This document shows, piece after piece, positions 62,716 through 64,000 of a DNA stretch of 64,000 nt. Source of the DNA: Chlorogloeopsis sp. ULAP01 (GTDB lineage: Bacteria; Cyanobacteriota; Cyanobacteriia; Cyanobacteriales; Nostocaceae); the NCBI RefSeq assembly GCF_030381805.1, contig NZ_JAUDRH010000001.1, forward strand, positions 186,001-250,000, in the 5' to 3' direction. How positions within the stretch are numbered: position 1 is the stretch's first letter; every line of letters starts with the position of its first letter. Under the pieces are notes generated by a model. It saw only the letters and a list, made by a program, of their open reading frames with translations, made no database searches and was not told the DNA's origin. A program made the position numbers and the translations under genes.

Positions 62716-63033
62716 GTGGAATCTGAAGAAGATAAATACAAACACCTCCAACGTATAGAGCATCAACTGCGACAAAAAGAGACAGAACAGCGACTTCAGG
62801 AATTGGAAGCGGAAATTCATGCTAAAGATATAAATGTCTATAAACCTATTAAAGATAAACCTGAAGCTTCAGGAAAACTTAGACAGACGCAAGTAATTCT
62901 GGGACTTAAATTATTTGCGTTTGCAATTGTAACAATAGCAGCGGTGAAAATAGCGTCAGTTTTGGCAGGAGTAATCATCGTAGGCACGATTGGTTTTGTT
63001 GCCTATAAACTCTTTTTCACCGAGAAAAAATAA
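62716..63033 (+). CDS. Small coiled-coil membrane protein upstream of the dynamin gene
   Basis: 105 residues from a GTG at 62716. A charged coiled-coil-like segment (about 3-38, KHLQRIEHQLRQKETEQRLQ) is followed by a polar linker and two adjoining hydrophobic stretches (about 60-78 and 80-100), then a short basic tail FFTEKK. No known domain. The stop is 25 bp before the dynamin-like start, so the two are one operon. A role as membrane anchor or partner of the dynamin is inference. Confidence 0.7.
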   Translation: MESEEDKYKHLQRIEHQLRQKETEQRLQELEAEIHAKDINVYKPIKDKPEASGKLRQTQVILGLKLFAFAIVTIAAVKIASVLAGVIIVGTIGFVAYKLFFTEKK

Positions 63034-63058
63034 TAATTTTTGAAAAAAAGCAATTAAC

Positions 63059-64000
63059 ATGGATTATCAAACAAAAACAGATGTTTTTATTAACGACTTG
63101 GAACGAGTTGTTAAAGTAAGACAAGAAGTAGCGATCGCACTAGAAGAAATTGCACAAACAATTGATCAAGCGGAATTAGCTGGAGAGTTTGCTTCCGGTA
63201 AATTAAGTTTAGAGCGTGATATTGAAGATATTAAGGTAGTCAGCAAAAATCTCCGCCAAGGCGTCTTTCGTCTACTAGTTTTAGGAGATATGAAACGGGG
63301 TAAAAGTACATTTCTCAATGCTTTAATCGGTGAAAAAATCTTACCGAGTGATGTTAATCCTTGTACTGCGGTATTAACAGTTTTACGTTACGGTGTTGAG
63401 AAAAAAGTTACAGTACATTTTAATGATGGCAAAAGTCCGCAGAATTTAGATTTTGATGAATTTAAACATAAATATACAATTGATCCAGCAGAGGCAAAGA
63501 AACTAGAGCAACAGAATAAGCAGGCATTTCCTGATGTCAGTCATGCTGTAGTCGAATATCCTTTACCGTTACTGGAAAAAGGAATTGAAATTGTCGATAG
63601 TCCTGGATTAAATGATACAGAGGCGCGTAACGAATTATCCTTGGGTTATATCAATAATTGTCACGCAATTCTATTTGTGCTGAGAGCCTCTCAGCCTTGC
63701 ACATTGGGCGAGCGGCGTTATCTGGAAAATTATATTAGAGGTAGGGGGCTGTCGGTTTTCTTCTTAATCAACGCTTGGGATCAGGTACGCGAAGCCTTAA
63801 TCGATCCGGATGATGAAGAAGAGCTAAAAGAAGCGGAAGAAAGACTGCGGCAAGTTTTTCAAGCGAACTTAGCTGAATATTGTATTGTAGACGGACAAGA
63901 TATTTACGATGAGCGCGTGTTTGAAATCTCTTCCATTCAAGCGTTACGGCGACGCTTGAAAGATGCTCAAGCTTCCCTAGAGGGAACTGGCTTTCCTGGA
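63059..64000 (+). CDS. Bacterial dynamin-like GTPase (3' end outside window)
   Basis: 314 codons are present from the ATG at 63059; the full family length is about 690. GTPase motifs: G1 GDMKRGKS (76-83), G2 Thr103 in PCTAVLTVLR, G3 DSPG (180-183) and G4 NAWD (238-241). The sequence follows Nostoc punctiforme BDLP closely as I remember it, including FASGKLSLERDIEDI and LPSDVNPCTAVLT. BDLPs bind and curve membranes upon GTP binding and are linked to membrane remodelling or fission. The membrane-binding paddle lies in the missing C-terminal part. Confidence 0.95.
   Translation, partial: MDYQTKTDVFINDLERVVKVRQEVAIALEEIAQTIDQAELAGEFASGKLSLERDIEDIKVVSKNLRQGVFRLLVLGDMKRGKSTFLNALIGEKILPSDVNPCTAVLTVLRYGVEKKVTVHFNDGKSPQNLDFDEFKHKYTIDPAEAKKLEQQNKQAFPDVSHAVVEYPLPLLEKGIEIVDSPGLNDTEARNELSLGYINNCHAILFVLRASQPCTLGERRYLENYIRGRGLSVFFLINAWDQVREALIDPDDEEELKEAEERLRQVFQANLAEYCIVDGQDIYDERVFEISSIQALRRRLKDAQASLEGTGFPG

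Overview
The window is cyanobacterial, most likely chromosomal DNA of a filamentous, heterocyst-forming (Nostocales-type) species. The octamer GCGATCGC (HIP1) recurs throughout. Core genes include a photosynthetic-type NDH-1 subunit (ndhD), the ferredoxin:thioredoxin reductase variable chain (ftrV), a cyanophycin locus of the cphA2/cphB2 type, a bacterial dynamin close to the one described from Nostoc punctiforme, pentapeptide-repeat proteins, and a tyrosine recombinase with the R-Y-R-Y catalytic set known from the XisA/XisC recombinases. The genus cannot be fixed from the sequence alone.

Layout. 1-0.4 kb: end of a glycosyltransferase. 0.7-5.2 kb: small HTH gene overlapping a 1409-residue hybrid histidine kinase. 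5.3-10 kb: PRC-barrel protein and Smc. 10.2-11.7 kb: pentapeptide protein overlapping a microcompartment-like protein. 11.8-20.6 kb: a TRAP transporter split in two (DctP at 11.8 kb, DctQ/DctM at 18.3-20.2 kb), with a decayed CRISPR relic, MerC-like protein, ndhD, Tll0287-like cytochrome, LuxR regulator and DJ-1/PfpI protein between. 20.8-24.3 kb: K+ channel with RCK domains and a flavin amine oxidase. 24.4-28.8 kb: Uma2 fragment, DUF4278, pentapeptide protein, the DUF3082-ispE-rsmA operon and a dead Ser/Thr kinase. 29.7-33.3 kb: accessory block with an XisA/XisC-type recombinase, a GerMN-like lipoprotein, and ParA plus a ribbon-helix-helix protein downstream of an iteron-like AT-rich region. 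33.5-38.8 kb: WGR/HEAT protein, HicB-like protein, SWIM zinc-finger protein. 39.5-41.7 kb: YdcF protein, small ORF, ftrV, moaD. 42.5-44.6 kb: three NIL-domain genes (four domains) facing a Crp-family regulator. 44.8-51.6 kb: phosphoribosyltransferase, deoxyhypusine synthase-like protein, cphA2, a small ORF and cphB2. 51.6-55.4 kb: three glycosyltransferases. 56.2-60.6 kb: secreted beta-propeller protein, YgfZ-like protein, DUF5331 protein. 60.7-62.1 kb: thioredoxin-like ferredoxin and cysK. 62.7-64 kb: small coiled-coil membrane protein followed by a dynamin-like GTPase cut by the window end.

Functional links. Nitrogen storage and polyamine genes sit together (cphB2, cphA2, deoxyhypusine synthase-like). 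The NIL array faces a Crp-type regulator, an arrangement that suggests sulfur regulation, and cysK lies 17 kb away. WGR, HicB-like and SWIM genes form a same-strand block resembling part of the enterobacterial yeh/molR group. The gaps between genes carry many short dispersed repeats typical of large cyanobacterial genomes. No tRNA or rRNA gene and no intact insertion sequence was recognised.
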